Assembly: GCA_037974665.1 (NCBI GenBank)
Contig: CM075773.1
Location: forward strand, 30,039,853 to 30,103,852
DNA: 64,000 bases
Direction of reading: 5' to 3'
From: Ehretia macrophylla
Taxonomy: Eukaryota > Streptophyta > Magnoliopsida > Boraginales > Ehretiaceae
A model generated the notes under the pieces. The model ran no database searches. It saw only the letters and a program-made list of their open reading frames with translations, and was not told the origin of the DNA. Below are positions 48,000 through 62,390 of this stretch, in pieces (position 1 is the first letter of the stretch; each line of letters starts with the position of its first letter). Position numbers and translations under genes: made by a program.

Positions 48000-50470
48000 A
48001 GCTGGTCACAAGCCCCACGCCCACAGTTTGCGGGCCCAGCCTCTACATGAAGTAAAGTTATCTTACCCAAGTTGCCGTGGTATTCGGTAATAGAAATGTG
48101 ATGGATTAGGTTGTTGTCCTTTTTGCGGCTCACGACATACGATCCAGGACTGAAAAACTGTGCAAAAGAAGAAAAGTGCCTCGAAACTGATGAAAACGTT
48201 TAATTTTGGGCTCTGAAAACAGTGGCAGCCTAGCAGTCTTGCTGCCCCCGTCGTAGAGCTCTCGAAGAGCTTTCCAACGGTATGTTGTTCGGCGTGTAAC
48301 TCCTTACAAATCAAAGGTTATGGGCACCGGAGCGACGGATACCTAGTTACCACCCCCATGCCCTCTGTTTACGGGCACAGCCTCGACGTGAAGTGAAGTT
48401 GTCTTGCCCAAGGTACTGTGTGATTCGGTAATAAAAATGTGATGGATTAGGTTATTGTCCTTTTCGCGGCTCACGATGTACAATCCAGGACGAAAAAATA
48501 GCGTAAAAGTATAAAAGTGTTCCAAGACTTATGCAATATGTTCAATTTTGGGCTCCGAAAATAGGCATAACGGAGTAGGCTAGCTGCCCCCATTGTAGAG
48601 CTCTTAGAGTGCTTTCCAACGGTATGCTGTGCGCCGCGTAACTCCTTACGAATCAAAAGTTCTGGGCACTGGAGCGACGGATACCCGGTCACAAGCCCCA
48701 TGCCCGCTGTTTGTGGGCCCAGCCTCGACATGAAGTGAAGTTCTCTCGCCCAAGTTGCCATGGGATTCAGTAATAGAAAGTTATGGATTCAGTTGTTGTC
48801 CTTTTTGGGCCTCACGACGTATGATCTGGGACTGAAAAACTGCGCAAAAGAAGAAAAGTGGATCAAAACTGATGAAAACATTCGATTTTGGGCTTCGAAA
48901 ATAGCCGCAGCCGAGCAAGCTTGCTACCTCCGTCGTAGACCTCTCAGAGAGCTTTCTAACAGTATGCTGTGCGACGCGTAACTCCTTACAGATCAAAAGT
49001 TATGGGCACCGGAACGACGGATACCTGGTCACAAGTCCCACGCCCTCGTTTTGCGGGCCCAACCTCTACGTGAAGTGAAGTTTTCTTGCCCCAGGTACTA
49101 TGGGATTCGGTAATAGAAATGTGATGGATTAGGTTGTCGTCATTTTCGCTACTCACGACGTACGATTCGTGACGGAAAAATAGTGCAAAAGAAGAAAAGT
49201 GTCACGAAACTAACGAAAACGTTCAATTTTCATCTGTGAAAATAGGCGCAGCTGAGCAGGCTTGTTGCCCCCGTCATAGAGCTCTCGGAGAGCTTTTCAA
49301 CGGTATGCTGTGCGCCGCGTAACTCCTTACGGATCAAAAGTTATGGACACCGCAGCGATGGATACTTGGTCACAAGCCCCATGCCCTCGGTTTGCGGGCC
49401 CGGCCACCACGTGAAGTGATGTTGTCTTTCCTAAGGTACTGTGGGATTCGGTAATAGAAATTCAATGGATTATGTTGTCGTCCTTTTCGCGGCTCACAAC
49501 GTACGATCCAGTTCGGAAAAACAGTGCAAATGAAGAAAAGTGTCGAGAAACTGATGAAAACGTTAGATTTTGGGCTCTAAAAATTGGGGCTGTTGAGCAG
49601 GCTTGCTACCCTCGTCTTAGAGTTCTCGGAGAGCTTTCCAACGGTATGCTGTGTGCCGCGTAACTCCTTACGGATCAAAAGTTATGGGCACCGGAGCGAC
49701 GGATACCTGGTTACAAGCCCCACGCCTTCGGTTTGCGGGCCCTGCCTCTACGTGAAATGAAGTTGTCTTGCCCAAGGTGCCATGGGATTCGGTAATAGAA
49801 ATGTGATGGATTAGGTCGTCGTCCTTTACGCGGCTCATGACGTACGATCCGGGACGAAAAAATAGTGCAAAAGAAGAAAAGTATCCCAAAACATATGAAA
49901 ACGTTCGATTTTGGGCTCAAAAAATAGGCATAACCGAGCAAGCTAACTGCCCCCGTCGTAGAGATCTTGGAGAGCTTTCCAACGGTATGCTGTGCACCGC
50001 GTAACTCATTACGGATCAAAAGTTATGGGTACCGGAGCGACGGATACCTAGTCACAAGCCCAATACCCACTATTTGCAGGCCCAGCCTTTACGTGAAGTG
50101 AAGTTGTCTTGCCCAAGTTGCCGTGGGATTCGGTAATAGAAATGTGATGGATTAGGTTGTTGTCCTTTTTGCGGCTCACGACGTACGATTCGGGACTGAA
50201 AAACTATGCAAAAGAAGAAAAGTGTCCCAAAACTGATGAAAACATTCGATTTTGGGCTTCCAAAATAGGCACATCCAAGCAAACTTGGTGCCCCCATCGT
50301 AGAGATCTCGGTGAGCTTTCCAACGGTATGATGTGCGCCGCGTAACTCCTTACGGATTAAAAGTTACGGGCACCTGAGCGACGGATACCTAGTCATAACC
50401 CCCACGCCCTCTGTTTACGGGCCTAGCCTCGACGTGAAGTAAAGTTTTCTTGCCTAAGGTGCTGTGTGAT
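48000..50470 (+). repeat. Six-monomer HOR recurrence (~2.04 kb) in the right array
   Basis: The markers CCCAAGTTGCCGTGG (48065, 50112), GTTGTTGTCCTTTTTGCGG (48111, 50157) and GCCTCGACGTGAAGT (48381, 50426) recur at about 2045 bp, six monomers. The same spacing separates TTATGCAAGGTGCC (56796) from TTGTGCAAAGTGCC (58840). The six-monomer period of the left array therefore also exists on the right. Confidence 0.7.
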
Positions 50471-51036
50471 TTAGTAATAGAAATGTGATAGATTTGGTAG
50501 TCGTCCTTTTCGCGGCTCACGACGTACGATCCGGGACTTAAAAACAGCGCAAAAGAAGAAAAGTGTCCCAAAACTTATGAAAATGTTCGATTTTGGGCTC
50601 TAAAAATAGACGCAACTGAGCGGACTAGGTGCCCCCATCGTAGAGCTCTTAAAGTACTTTCTAACGGTATGCTGTGCGCCATGTTACTCCTTATGCATCA
50701 GAAGTTATGTGAACTAGAGCGACGGATACCTGGTCACAAGCCCCACGCCCTCTATTTTGCAGGCCCAGCCTCTATGTGAAGTGAAGTTGTCTTGCCCAAG
50801 GTGCCTTGTGATTCAGTAATAGAAATGTGATGTATTAGGTTGTCGTCCTTTTTGCGACTCACGACGTACGTTAAGGGATGGAAAAATAGCGTAAAAGAAG
50901 AAAAGTGTCTCAAAACTTATGAAAATGTTTGACTTTGGGCTCATAAAATAGCCGCAGTTGAGCAGGCTAGGTGCCCCCATCGTAGAGCTCTCAGAGAGCT
51001 TTCCAACAGTATGTTGTGCGCCACGTAACTCCTTAC

Positions 51037-51251
51037 GAATCAAAAGTTAAGGGTACCGTAGTGACGGATACTTGGTCAAAAGCCCCACGCCCTCTGTTTG
51101 TGGGCCCAGGCTCTACGTGAAGTGAAGTTGTATTGCCCAAGGTACCGTGTGATTCGGTAGTAGAAATGTGATGGTTTAGGTTGTCGTCCTTTTCGCGGCT
51201 CACGACTTACAATCTGGGATGGAAAAACAGTGTAAAAGAAGAAACGTGTCT
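51037..51251 (+). repeat. Truncated satellite monomer (~215 bp)
   Basis: GAAACGTGTCTCAAAAGTTATG joins the A-rich block (GTGTCTCAAAA) directly to the anchor (CAAAAGTTATG); about 126 bp, including the dyad and its flanks, are missing. CAAAA is present at both ends in intact copies, so this is again a microhomology-type join. Confidence 0.87.
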
Positions 51252-54200
51252 CAAAAGTTATGGGCACCGGAGCGACGGATACCTAGTCACAAGCCCCACG
51301 CCCTTTGTTTGCGGGCCCAGCATCAACCTGAAGTGAAGTTGTCTTGCCCAAGGTGCCGTGGGATTCGATAATAGAAATGTGATGGATTAGGTTGTCGTCC
51401 TTTTTGCGGCTCACAACGTACGATTCGTGACTGAAAAACTGCGCAAAAGAAGAAAAGTGTACCGAAATTGATGAAAATATTCAATTTTGGCCTCCGAAAA
51501 TAGGCACAGCCGAGCAACCATGGTGCCCGTGTCGTAGAACTCTCGAAGAGCTTTCCAACGGTATGCTGTGCGCCGCGTAACTCCTTACGGATCAAAAGTT
51601 ATGAGCACCGGAGCGGCGCATACCTGGTCACAAGCCTTACACCCTCTGTTTGCGGGCCTAGCCTGTACGTGAAGTGAAGTTGTATTTCCCAAGGTACCGT
51701 GCGATTCGGTAATAAAAATTTGATGGATTAGATTGCCATCCTTTTCGCGGCTCACGATGTACGATCCAGAACGAAAAAATAGCGCAAAAGAAGAAAAGTG
51801 TCCTAAAACTGATGAAAACGTTCGATTTTGTGCTTCAAAAATAACAGCAGTCAAGCAGGCTTGGTATCCCTGTCATAGACCTCTCGGAGAGCTCTCCAAT
51901 GGTATGTTGTAAGCCGCGTAGCTCCTTACGGATCAAAAGTTATAAACACCGGAGCGATGGATACCTGGTCACAAGTCCATGCGCTCGGTTTGCTAGCCCC
52001 GCCTCTACATGAAGTAAAGTTGTCTTGCCCAAGGTGCCGTGTGTTTCGGTAATAGAAATGTGATAGATTAGGTTGTCATCCTTTTCGCGACTCACGACGT
52101 ATGATTCGGGACGAAAAAATAGCGCAAAAGAAGAAAAATGTCACAAGCCTTATGAAAATGTTCAATTTTGGGTTTCGAAAACAGGTGTAGCCGAGCATAA
52201 TAGGTGCCCACATCGTAGAGCTCTCGGAGAGCTTTCCAATGGTATGCTATGCACCACGTAACTCCTTATGGATCAATAGTTATGGCCACCGGTGCAACGA
52301 ATACCTAGTTATAAGTCCCACGCCCTCGGTTTGCGGGCCCAGCATCTACGTAAAGCGAAGTTGTCTTCCCCAAGGTGCCATGGGATTCGGTAATAGAAAT
52401 GTGATGGATTAGGTTGTAGTCCTTTTCGGGGCTAACGACGTACGATCCGGGATGAAAAAATAGCACAAAAGAAGAAAAGTGTCCCGAAATTGATGTAAAT
52501 GTTCGATTTTGGGCTGCGAAAACAAGTACAACCAAGACTTGCTGCCCCCGTCGTAGAGCTCTCAAAGAGATTTCCAACGATATGCAATGTGCCGTGTAAC
52601 TCCTTACGCATCAAAAGTTTTAGGCACCGGAGCGACGGATACCTGGTCACAAGCCCCACGCCCTCGGTTTGTAGGCCCAGCCTCTATACGAAGCGAATTT
52701 GTCTTGCCCAAGGTGCTATGGGATTCGGTAATAGAAATGTGATAGATTAGGTTGTCGTCCTTTTCGCGGCTCACGACATACGATCCGAGACGGAAAAACA
52801 GCGCAAAAGATTAACAATGTCCTGAAACTGATGAAAATGTTTGATTTTGGGCTCTGAAAACAAGCGCAACCAAGCAGGCTTGGTGCCCCCATAGTAGAGC
52901 TCATGGAGAGCTTTCCAACGGTATGCTGTGCACCACGTTCCTCCTTACAGATCAAAAGTTATAGGCACCAGAGCGACGGATACCTGGTCCCAAGCCCCAC
53001 GCCCTCTGTTTGCAGGCCCAACCTCTACGTGAAGTGAAGTTGTCTTGCCCAAGATGCCGTGGGATTCGGTAATACAAATGTGATGGATTAGGTTGTCGTC
53101 CTTTTCACAGCTCATGACGTACGATCTGGGACGAAAAAACAGTGCAAAAGAAGAAAAGTGTCATAAAACTGATGAATACGTTCGATTTTTGGCTCCGAAA
53201 ATAGGTGCAGCAGATTAGGCTAGAAGCCCACATCGTAGCGCTCTTAGAGTCATTTCCAATGGATGCTGTGCGCCGCGTAACTCCATACGGATCAAAAGTC
53301 ATTGGCACCGGAGTGACGGATACCTGGTCACAAGTCCCACGCCCTTAGTTTGCGGGCCGAGCCTTTACGGGAAGTGAAGTTGTCTTGCCCAAGGTGCCGT
53401 GTGATTCGGTAATAGAAATGTGATGGATTAGGTTGTCGCCCTTTTCGCGGCTCCCGACGTACGATTCGAGACGGAAAAACAACGCAATAGAAGAAAAGTA
53501 TCCTAAAACTGATGAAAACGTTCGATTTTGGACTCCGAGAATAGGCGTAGCCGAGCAGGCTTGGTGTGCCCGTCATAGAAATCTCGGAGAGCTTTCCAAC
53601 AGTATACTGTGCGCTGCATAACTCCTTACGGATCAAAAGTTTTGGGCACCGGAGCGACGGATACCTGGTCATAAGGCCCACGCCCTCGGTTTACGGGCCC
53701 AGCCTCTACATGAAGTGAAGTTATCTTGCCTAAGGTGCCGTGGGATTCGGTAATAAAAATGTGATGGATTAGGCTGCCGTCCTTCTCGCGACTGACGACG
53801 TACAATCCGGGATGAAAAAATTGCGCAAAAGAAGAAAAGTGTCCAGAAACTGATGAAAACATTCAATTTTGGACTCTGAAAATAGGCGTAGCCGAGCAGG
53901 CTTGCTGCTCCAATCATAGAGCTCTCGGAGAGCTTTCCAACGGTATGCTGTGCGCTGCGTAACTCATTACGGATAAAAAGTTATAGGCACTGGAGTGACG
54001 GATACCTGGTCACAAGCCCCATGCCCTCGGTTTGCGAGCCCAGCCTCTACGTGAAGTGAAGTTGTCTTGTAAAAGTTGCCATGGGATTCGATAATAGAAA
54101 TGTGATGGATTAGGTTGTCTTCCTTTTCACGGCTCACGACGTACGATTTGTGACCGAAAAATAGCGCAAAAGAAGAAAAGTTTCCCAAAACTGATTAAAA

Positions 54201-54749
54201 TGTTCAAATTTGAGCTCTGAAAATAGGCGCAGCCGAGCAGGCTTGTAGCCCACGTCGTAGAACTCTAAGAGAGCTTTCTCACGGTATACTGTGCGCCGCG
54301 TAACTCCTTACGGATCAAAAGTTATGGGCACTGGAGCGACCGACATACCTAGTCACAAGCCCCATGCCCTCTGTTTGCGGGCCTAGCCTCTACGTGAAGT
54401 GAAATAGACTTGCCCAAGTTGCTGTGTTATTCAGTAATAGAAATGTTATGGATTAGGTTGTCGTCCTTTTCGCGACTCATGACGTACGATCCGAGATGGA
54501 AAAATAACATAAAAGAAGAAAAGTGTCTCAAAACTTATGAAAATGTTTGAATTTGGGCTCTCAAAATAGGCGCAGCCGAGCAAGCTAGGTGCCCCCATCG
54601 TAGAGCTCTCAGAGAGCTTTCCAACGGTATGCTGTGCGCGGCGTGACTCCTTACGGATCAAAAGTTAAAGGCACCAGAGCGACAGATACCTGGTCATAAG
54701 CCCTACGCCCTCTGTTTGCTGGCCCAGCCTCTACATGAAGTGAAGTTGT

Positions 54750-55503
54750 CTTGCCCAAGGTCCCATGAGATTTGGTAAAAGAAATGTGATGGATTAAGTT
54801 GTCGTCCTTTTCGCGGGTCACGACATACGATTCGAGACGAAAAACCAGCGCAAAAGAAGAAAAATATCCCAAACCTTAAGAAAATGTTTGCTTTTGGGCT
54901 CTAAAAATAGGCGCAACCGAGCAGGCTTGGTGCCCCCATCGTAGTGCTCTCAGAGTGCTTTCCAACGGTATATGGAGTGCCGCGTAACTCCTTACGGATA
55001 AAAAGTTATGGGCACCGGAGCGACGGATACCTGGTCAGAAGCCCCACGTGCACTGTTTGCGTTCCCAGCCTTTACGTGAAGTGAACTTGTCTTGCCCAAG
55101 GTGTCGTGGGATTTGATAATATAAATGTGATGGATTAGGTTGTCGTACATTTCTAGGCTTACGACCTACGATCCGGGACCCAAAAATAGCGCAAAAGTAG
55201 AAAAGCATCCCGAAACTGATGAAAATGTTCAGTTTTGGGATGCGAAAACAGGTGCAGCTGAGGAGGCTTGCTACCCCGTCGTAGAGCTCTCGGAGAGCTA
55301 TCCAATGGTATGTTGTGCACCGCCTAACTCCTTATGGAACAAAAGTTATAGGCACCGGAGCGACGGATAGCTGGTCACAAGCCTCATGCCCTAGGTTTGT
55401 GGGCCCAGCCTCTACGTGAAGTGAAGTTGTCTTGCCCAAGGTCCCATGAGATTTGGTAAAAGAAATGTGATGGATTAAGTTGTCGTCCTTTTCGCGGGTC
55501 ACG
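54750..55503 (+). repeat. Near-identical ~75-bp patch two monomers apart
   Basis: The segment 54750-54825 (CCAAGGTCCCATGAGATTTG, GGATTAAGTTGTCGTCC, TCGCGGGTCACGAC) is repeated at 55430-55503, 681 bp or two monomers away, while the rest of these monomers differ as much as usual. This looks like short-tract conversion or a decayed dimer duplication. Confidence 0.65.
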
Positions 55504-58500
55504 ACGTACGATCCGGCACGAAAAAATTGCTCAAAAGAAGAAAAGTATCCTGAAACTAATGAAAACATTCGATTTTAGGGTTCCCAAAAAAGGCGCAGCC
55601 GAGCAAGCTTGGTGCCCTCGTCGTAGAGCTCGCGGAGTGCTTTCCAACGGTATGCTGTGCACCTCGTAACTCTTTACGGATCAAAAGTTATAAGCACCGG
55701 AGTGACGGATACCTGGTCACAAGCCCCACGCCCTCTGTTTGCGGGTCCTGCCTCTACGTGAAGTGAAGTTGTCTTGCCCACGGTGCCGTGTGATTCGGTA
55801 ATAAAAATGTAATGGATTAGGTTGTCGTCCTTTTCGCGGCTCACGACATACGATCCGGGATGAAAAAACTACACAAAAGAAGAATAGTACCCCAAGACTA
55901 ATTAGAACATTCAATTTTGGGGACCGAAAATAGACGCAGCTGAGCAGGCTTAGTGCCCTTGTCGTAGAATTCTCAGAGAGCTTTCCAACGGTATCTTGTG
56001 CGCTGTATAACTCCTTACGGATCAAAAGTTATAGGCACTGGGGCGACGGATACCTAGTCACAAGCCCCACGCCCTCGGTTTGCAGGCCCAGCCTCTACGT
56101 GAAGTGAAGTTGTCTTGCCTAAGGTGCCATGGGATTCGATAATAGAAATGTGATAGATTAGGTTATCGTCTTTTTTGCGGCTCATGACGTACGATCCGGG
56201 ACGGAAAAACAACGCAAAAGAAGAAAAATGTAGCGAAACTTATGAAAACATTCGATTTTGGACTACAAAAACTGGCGTAATCTAGCAGGCTTAGTGCCCC
56301 TGTCGTAGTGCTCTCGGAGTGCTTTCCAACGGTATACTGTGCACCGCGTAACTCCTTACGGATCAAACGTTATGGGCACTGGAGCGACAGATACCTGGTC
56401 ACCAGCCCTACGCCCTCTGTTTGCGGGCCCAACCTCTACGTGAAGTGAAGTTTACTTGCCCAAGGTGTCGTGGGATTCGGTAATAGAAATGTGATGGATT
56501 AGGTTGTCATCCTTTTCGCGGGTCACGATGTACGATCCGGGACGGAAGAATAGCGCAAAAGAAGAAAAATATCCCAAAACTTATGAAAATGTTCGATTTT
56601 GGGCTTAGAAAATAGGCGCAGCCGAGAGGATTGGTGCCGTCGTCGTAGAGCTCTCTGAGAGCTTTCCAACACTATGCTGTGTGCCGCGTAACTCCTTGCA
56701 GATCAAAAGTTAAGGGCACCGGATCAACGAATACTTGGTCACAAGCTCCACGCCCTCTGTTTGCGAGCCTAGCCTCTACGAGAAGTGAAGTTGCCTTATG
56801 CAAGGTGCCGTGGGATTCGGTAATAGAAATGTGATGGAATAGGTTGTCGTCCTTTTTGCGGCACACGACGTACGATACTGGACGAAAAAACAGCGCAAAA
56901 GTAGAAAAGTGTCTCGAAACTGATGAAAATGTTCGATTTTGGACTCCAAAAATAGGCGCAGCCATGCAAGCTTGGTGCCCCCGTCGTATAGCTCTTGGAG
57001 TGCTTTCTAACGGTATGCTGTGCACCGCGTAACTCTTTACGGATCAAAAGTTATGTGCACCGGAACGACGGATACCTAGTCACAAGCCCCACGCCATCGG
57101 TTTGCGGGCCCAGTCTCTACGTGAAATGAAGTTGTCTTAGCCAAGGTGCCGTGGGATTCAATAATAGAAATGTGATGGATTAGGTTGTCATCCTTTTCGC
57201 GGCTCACGACGTACGATCCGGGACTGAAAAACAGCGCAAAAGTATAAAAGTGTCCCAAAACTGATGAAAACGTTCTATTTTAGGCTCCGAAAATAGGCGT
57301 AGCCAAGAAATCTTGCTGCCCCAATCGTAGAGCTCTCGGAGAGATTACCAATGGTATGTTGTGCACCGCATAACTCCTTACGGATCAAAAGTTATAGGCA
57401 CCGGAGCGACGGATACCTAGTCACAAGCCCCACGCCGTTTGTTTGCGTTCCCAGCATCTACGTGAAGTGAAGTTGTCTTTCCCAATATGCCGTGAGATTC
57501 GGTAATAGAAATGTGATGGATTAGGTTGTCGTCCTTTTCGCGGCTCACGACGTACGATCCGGGATGAAAAAACTGCGCAAAAGAAGAAAAGTATCCCGAA
57601 ACTGATGAAAATGTTCGATTTTGGGCTCCGAAAATAGGCTCAGCCCAGCAAGCTCGGTGCCCCCGTCGTAGAGCTCTCGCAGCGCTTTCCAACAGTATGC
57701 TGTGCGCCGCGTAACTCCTTACGGATGAAAAGTTATAGGCACCGGAGCGACGGATACCTGGTCATAAGCCCCACGCCCTCTGTTTACGGGCTCAGCCTCT
57801 ACGTGAAATGAAGTTGTCTTGCCCAAGGTGCCATAGGATTCGGTAATAGAAATGTGATGTATTAGGTTGTCGTCCTTTTCGCGGCTCACGACATACGATC
57901 CGAGACGGAAAAACTGCGTAAAAGAAGAAAAGTGTCCCGAAACTAATTAAAACATTCGATTTTGTGCTCCGAAAATAGGCACAGTCGAGCAGGCTTAGTG
58001 CCCCTGTCGTAGAGCTCTTAAAGAGATTTCCAATGGTATGCTGTGCGCCGCGTAACTCCTTACGAATCAAAAGTTATTGGCACCGGAGCGACGGATACCT
58101 GGTTACAAGCCCAACGCCCTCGATTTGTGGGCCCAGCCTCTACATGAAGTGAAGTTGTCTTGCCTAAGGTGCCATGGGATTTTCTAATAGAAATGTGATA
58201 GATTAGGCTGTCGTCCTTTTCACTACTCACGACGTACGATCCGGGATGAAAAAACTGCGAAAAATAAGAAAAGTGTAGCGAAACTTATGAAAACGTTCAA
58301 TTTTGGGCTGCGAAAATAGGCACAGCCATGCAGGCTTGCAGCCCACGACGTAGAACTCTCAGTACTTTCCAACGGTATGCTGTGCGCCGCGTAACTCCTT
58401 ACGAATCAACAGTTATGAGCACCAGAGCGACAGATACCTGGTCACCAGCCCCTCGCCCTCTGTTTGCGGGCCCAGCCTCTACGTGAAATGAAGTTGTCTT

Positions 58501-59555
58501 GCCAAAGGTGCCATGGGATTCGGTAATAGAAATGTGATGTATTAGGTTTTCTTCGCTTTCGCAAGTCACGACGTACGATCCGGGACGGAAAAACAGCGCA
58601 AAAGAAGAAAAATATCCCAAAACTTATTATAATGTTCGATTTTGGGCTCAGAAAATAGGCGCAGTTGAGCAGGCAAGTTGCCCTCGTCGTAGAGCTCAGA
58701 GAGAGCTTTCCAACGGTATGCGGTGAGCCGTGTAACTCCTTACAGATCGAAAGTTAAAGGCGCCGGAGCAACGGATACCTGGTCACAAGCCCCACGCCCT
58801 CTGTTTGCAGGCCCAGCCTCTACGTGAAGTAATGTTGTCTTGTGCAAAGTGCCGTGAGATTCGGTAATAGAAATGTGATGGATTAGGTTGTCATCCTTTT
58901 CGCGGTTCACGACGTACGATACGGGATGGAAAAACACCACAAAAGAAGACAAGTGTCCCGAAATTGATGAAAACGTTCAATTTTGGGATTCAAAAATAGG
59001 CGTAGCTGAGCAGGCTTGCTACCCTCATCGTAATGCTCTTCGAGAGCTTTCCAACGGTATGCTGTGCGCCTAGTAACTCCTTACGGATCAAAAGTTATGG
59101 GCACCGGAGTGACGGAGACCTAGTCCCAAGCCCCACGCCCTCGGTTTGAGGGCTAAGCCTTTTCTTGAAGTGAAGTTTCCTTGCCTAAGGTGCCGTGGGA
59201 TTCGGTAATAAAAATGTGATGGATTAGGTTGTCGTCCTTTCCATGGCTCACGACGTACGATCCATGACTGAAAATAGCGCAAAAGAAGGGAAGTGTCCCA
59301 TAATTGATGAAAATGTTTGATTTTGGACTCTGAAAAAAGGTACAGCAAAGCAAGCTTGCTGCCCCCGTCGTAGAGCTATCGAAGAGCTTTCCAACGGCAT
59401 GCTGTGCACCACATAACTCATTACAGAACAAAAGTTATGGGCATCGGAGCGACGGATACCTAGTCACAAGCCCTACGCCCTCTGTTTGCATGCCTAGCCT
59501 CTACGTGAAGTGAAGTTGTCTTTCCCAAGTAGCCATGGGATTCGGTAATAGAAAT

Positions 59556-59580
59556 GTGATGGATTATCGCGACTCACGAC
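59556..59580 (+). repeat. Small deletion in a satellite monomer
   Basis: GTGATGGATTATCGCGACTC lacks about 15 bp of the usual GGTTGTCGTCCTTT block between GGATTA and TCGCG. Confidence 0.8.
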
Positions 59581-62364
59581 GTATGATCCGGGATAGAAAA
59601 ACTGTGCAAAAGAATAAAAGTATCCTAAAACTGATGAAAACGTTCGATTTTGGGCTCCGAAAATAGTCGCAGCCAAGCACGCTTGCTCCCCATGTCATAG
59701 AGCTCTCGGAGTGCTTTCCAACGGTATGCTGTGCGCCCTGTAACTCCTTACGGATCAAAAGTTATGGGCACCGGAGCGACAGTTATCGGGTCACCAGCCC
59801 CACGCCCTCTGTTTGCAGGCCCAGCGTCTACGTGAAGTGAAGTTATCTTGCCCAAGGTGTCGTGGCATTTGGTAACAAAAATGCGATGGATTAGGTTGTC
59901 GTCCTTTTCGCGGGTCACGACGTACGATCCGGGACGAAAGAACAGCGCAAAAGAAGAAAAGTGTCCCAAAACTTATGAAAATATTCGATTTTGGGCTCAG
60001 AAAACTAGCGTAGCCGAGCAGGCTAGGTGCCCTCGTCATAGAGCTCTCAGAGTGCTTTCCAACGGTATGTTGTGAGCCGCGTAACTCCTTATGGATCAAA
60101 AGTTAAGGGCACCGGAGCAACGGATACCTAGTCACAAGCCCCACGCCCTCTGTTTGCGGGCCCAACCTCTACGTGAAGTGAAGTTGTCTTGTGCAAGGTG
60201 CGGTGGGATTCAGTAATAGAAATGTGATGGATTAGGTTGTCGTCCATTTCGTGGCTCACGACGTATGATATGGGACGGAAAAACAACGCAAAAGAAGAAA
60301 AGTATCCCGAAACTGATGAAAATGTTCGATTTTTGGCTCCAAAAATAGGTGCAGTCGAGCAGGCTAGCTACCCTCGTCCTAGAGCTCTCGAAAATCTTTC
60401 GAACGGTATGCTGTGTACCGCGTAACTCCTTACGGATCAAAAGTTATGGGCAACGGAGCAACGGATGACTGGTCACAAGCCCCACGCCCTCGGTTTGCGG
60501 GCCCAGCCTCTAGGTGAAGTGAAGTTGTCTTGCCAAAAGTGCTGTGGGATTCGGTAATAGAAATGTGATGGATTAGGTTGTCGTCCTTTTCGCGGCACAC
60601 GACATACGATCTGGGACGGAAAAACAGTGCAAAATATGAAAAGTGTCCTGAAACAGAAGAAAACGTTCGATTTTGGGCTTCTAAAATAGGTGCAGCCGAG
60701 CAGGCTTGGTGCCCGCATCGTAGAGCTCTCAGAGAGCTTTCCAACGGTATGCTGTGCTCTGCGTAACTCCTTACAGATCAAAAGTTATAGGCACCAGAGC
60801 AGCAGAGACCTGATCACAAGCCCCACGCCCTCGGTTTGCGGGCCCAACCTCAACGTAAAGTGAAGTTGTCTTGCCTAAGATGCCGTGGGACTCGATAATA
60901 GAAATGTGATGGATTAGGTTGTTGTCCTTTTCGCGGCTCACAACGCACGATTCGGGACGAAAAAACTGTGTAAAAGAATAAAAGTGTCCCGAAACTGATG
61001 AAAATATTCGATTTTGGGCTACGAAAACAGGCGCAGCGGAGCAAGCTTGGTGGCCCCATCGTAGAGCTTTCTGAGAGCTTTTCAACGATATACTATGTGC
61101 CGCGTAACTCCTTACAGATCAAAAGTTTTTGACACTAGAGCGACGGATACCTTGTCACAAGCCCCACTCCCTCTGTTTGCGGGCCTAGCCTCTATGTGAA
61201 GTGAAGTTGTCTTACCCAAGGTGCCATGTGATTCGGTAATAGAAATGTGATGGATTAGGTTGTCGTCGTTTTGGCGGCTCACGATGTATGATCCGGGACG
61301 GAAAAACAGCGCAAAAGAAGAAAAGTGTACCAAAACTTATGAAAATGTTCAATTTTAGGCTCCAAAACAAGCGCAACCGAGCAAGCTAGGTGCCCCCATC
61401 GTAGAGCTCTCATAGTGCTTTCCAACGGTATGCTGTGCGCCACGTAACTCCTGACATAGCAAAAGTTATGGGCACCGGAGCAACGGATACCTGGTCACAA
61501 GCCCCACGCCCTCTGTTTGCGGGCCCAGCCTCTACTTGAAATGAAGTTGTCTTGCCCAAGGTGCCATGTGATTAAGTAATAGAAAAGTGAAGGAATAGGA
61601 TGTCGTCCTTTTCGCGGCTCACGATATACGATCCGAGACAGAAAAACAACGCAAAAGAAGAAAAATGTCCTAAAACTTATGAAAATGTTCGATTTTAGGC
61701 TCTGAAAATAGGCGCAGCTAAGTAGGCTAGGTACCCCTATCGTAGAGTTCTCAGAGGGCTTTCCAACGGTATGCTGTGAGCCGCGTAACTCTTTACGGAT
61801 CAAAAGTTATGGGCACCGGAGCGACGAATACCTGGTTACTAGCCCCACGCCCTCTGTTTGCGGGCCCAGCCTCTACGGGAAGTGAAGTTGTCTTGCCCAA
61901 GGTACTGTGGGATTCGGTAATAGAAATGTGATGGAATAGGTTGTCGTTCTTTTTACGGCTCACGATATACGATAGGGGACCGAAAAAAAGTGCAAAAGAA
62001 GAAAAGTGTCCCAAAACTTATGAAAATGTTCGATTTTGGGATCAGAAAACAAGCGCAACCGAGCAGGCTATGTGCCTGTCGTAGAGCTGTCAGAGAGCTT
62101 TTCAACGGTATGCTGTGCGCCGCATAACTCCTTACGGTTCAAAAGTTAGGGCACCGGAGCGACGGATACCTGGTAACAAGCCCCACGCCCTCTGTTTGCG
62201 GGCCTAACCTCTACGTGAAGTGAAGTCATCTTGCCCAAGGTGCCGTGTGATTCGGTAATAGAAACGTGATGGATTAGGTTGTCGTCCTTTTCGTGGCTCA
62301 CGACGTACGATCCTAGACGAAAAAACATCACAAAAGAAGAAAAGTGTCCCGAAAGTGATGAAAA

Positions 62365-62390
62365 TGATCGATTTGGGCTGCCGAGCATGC
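62365..62390 (+). repeat. Small deletion in a satellite monomer
   Basis: GATTTGGGCTGCCGAGCATG lacks about 16 bp of the usual GGGCTCCGAAAATAGGCGCA block before GCCGAGC. Confidence 0.8.
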
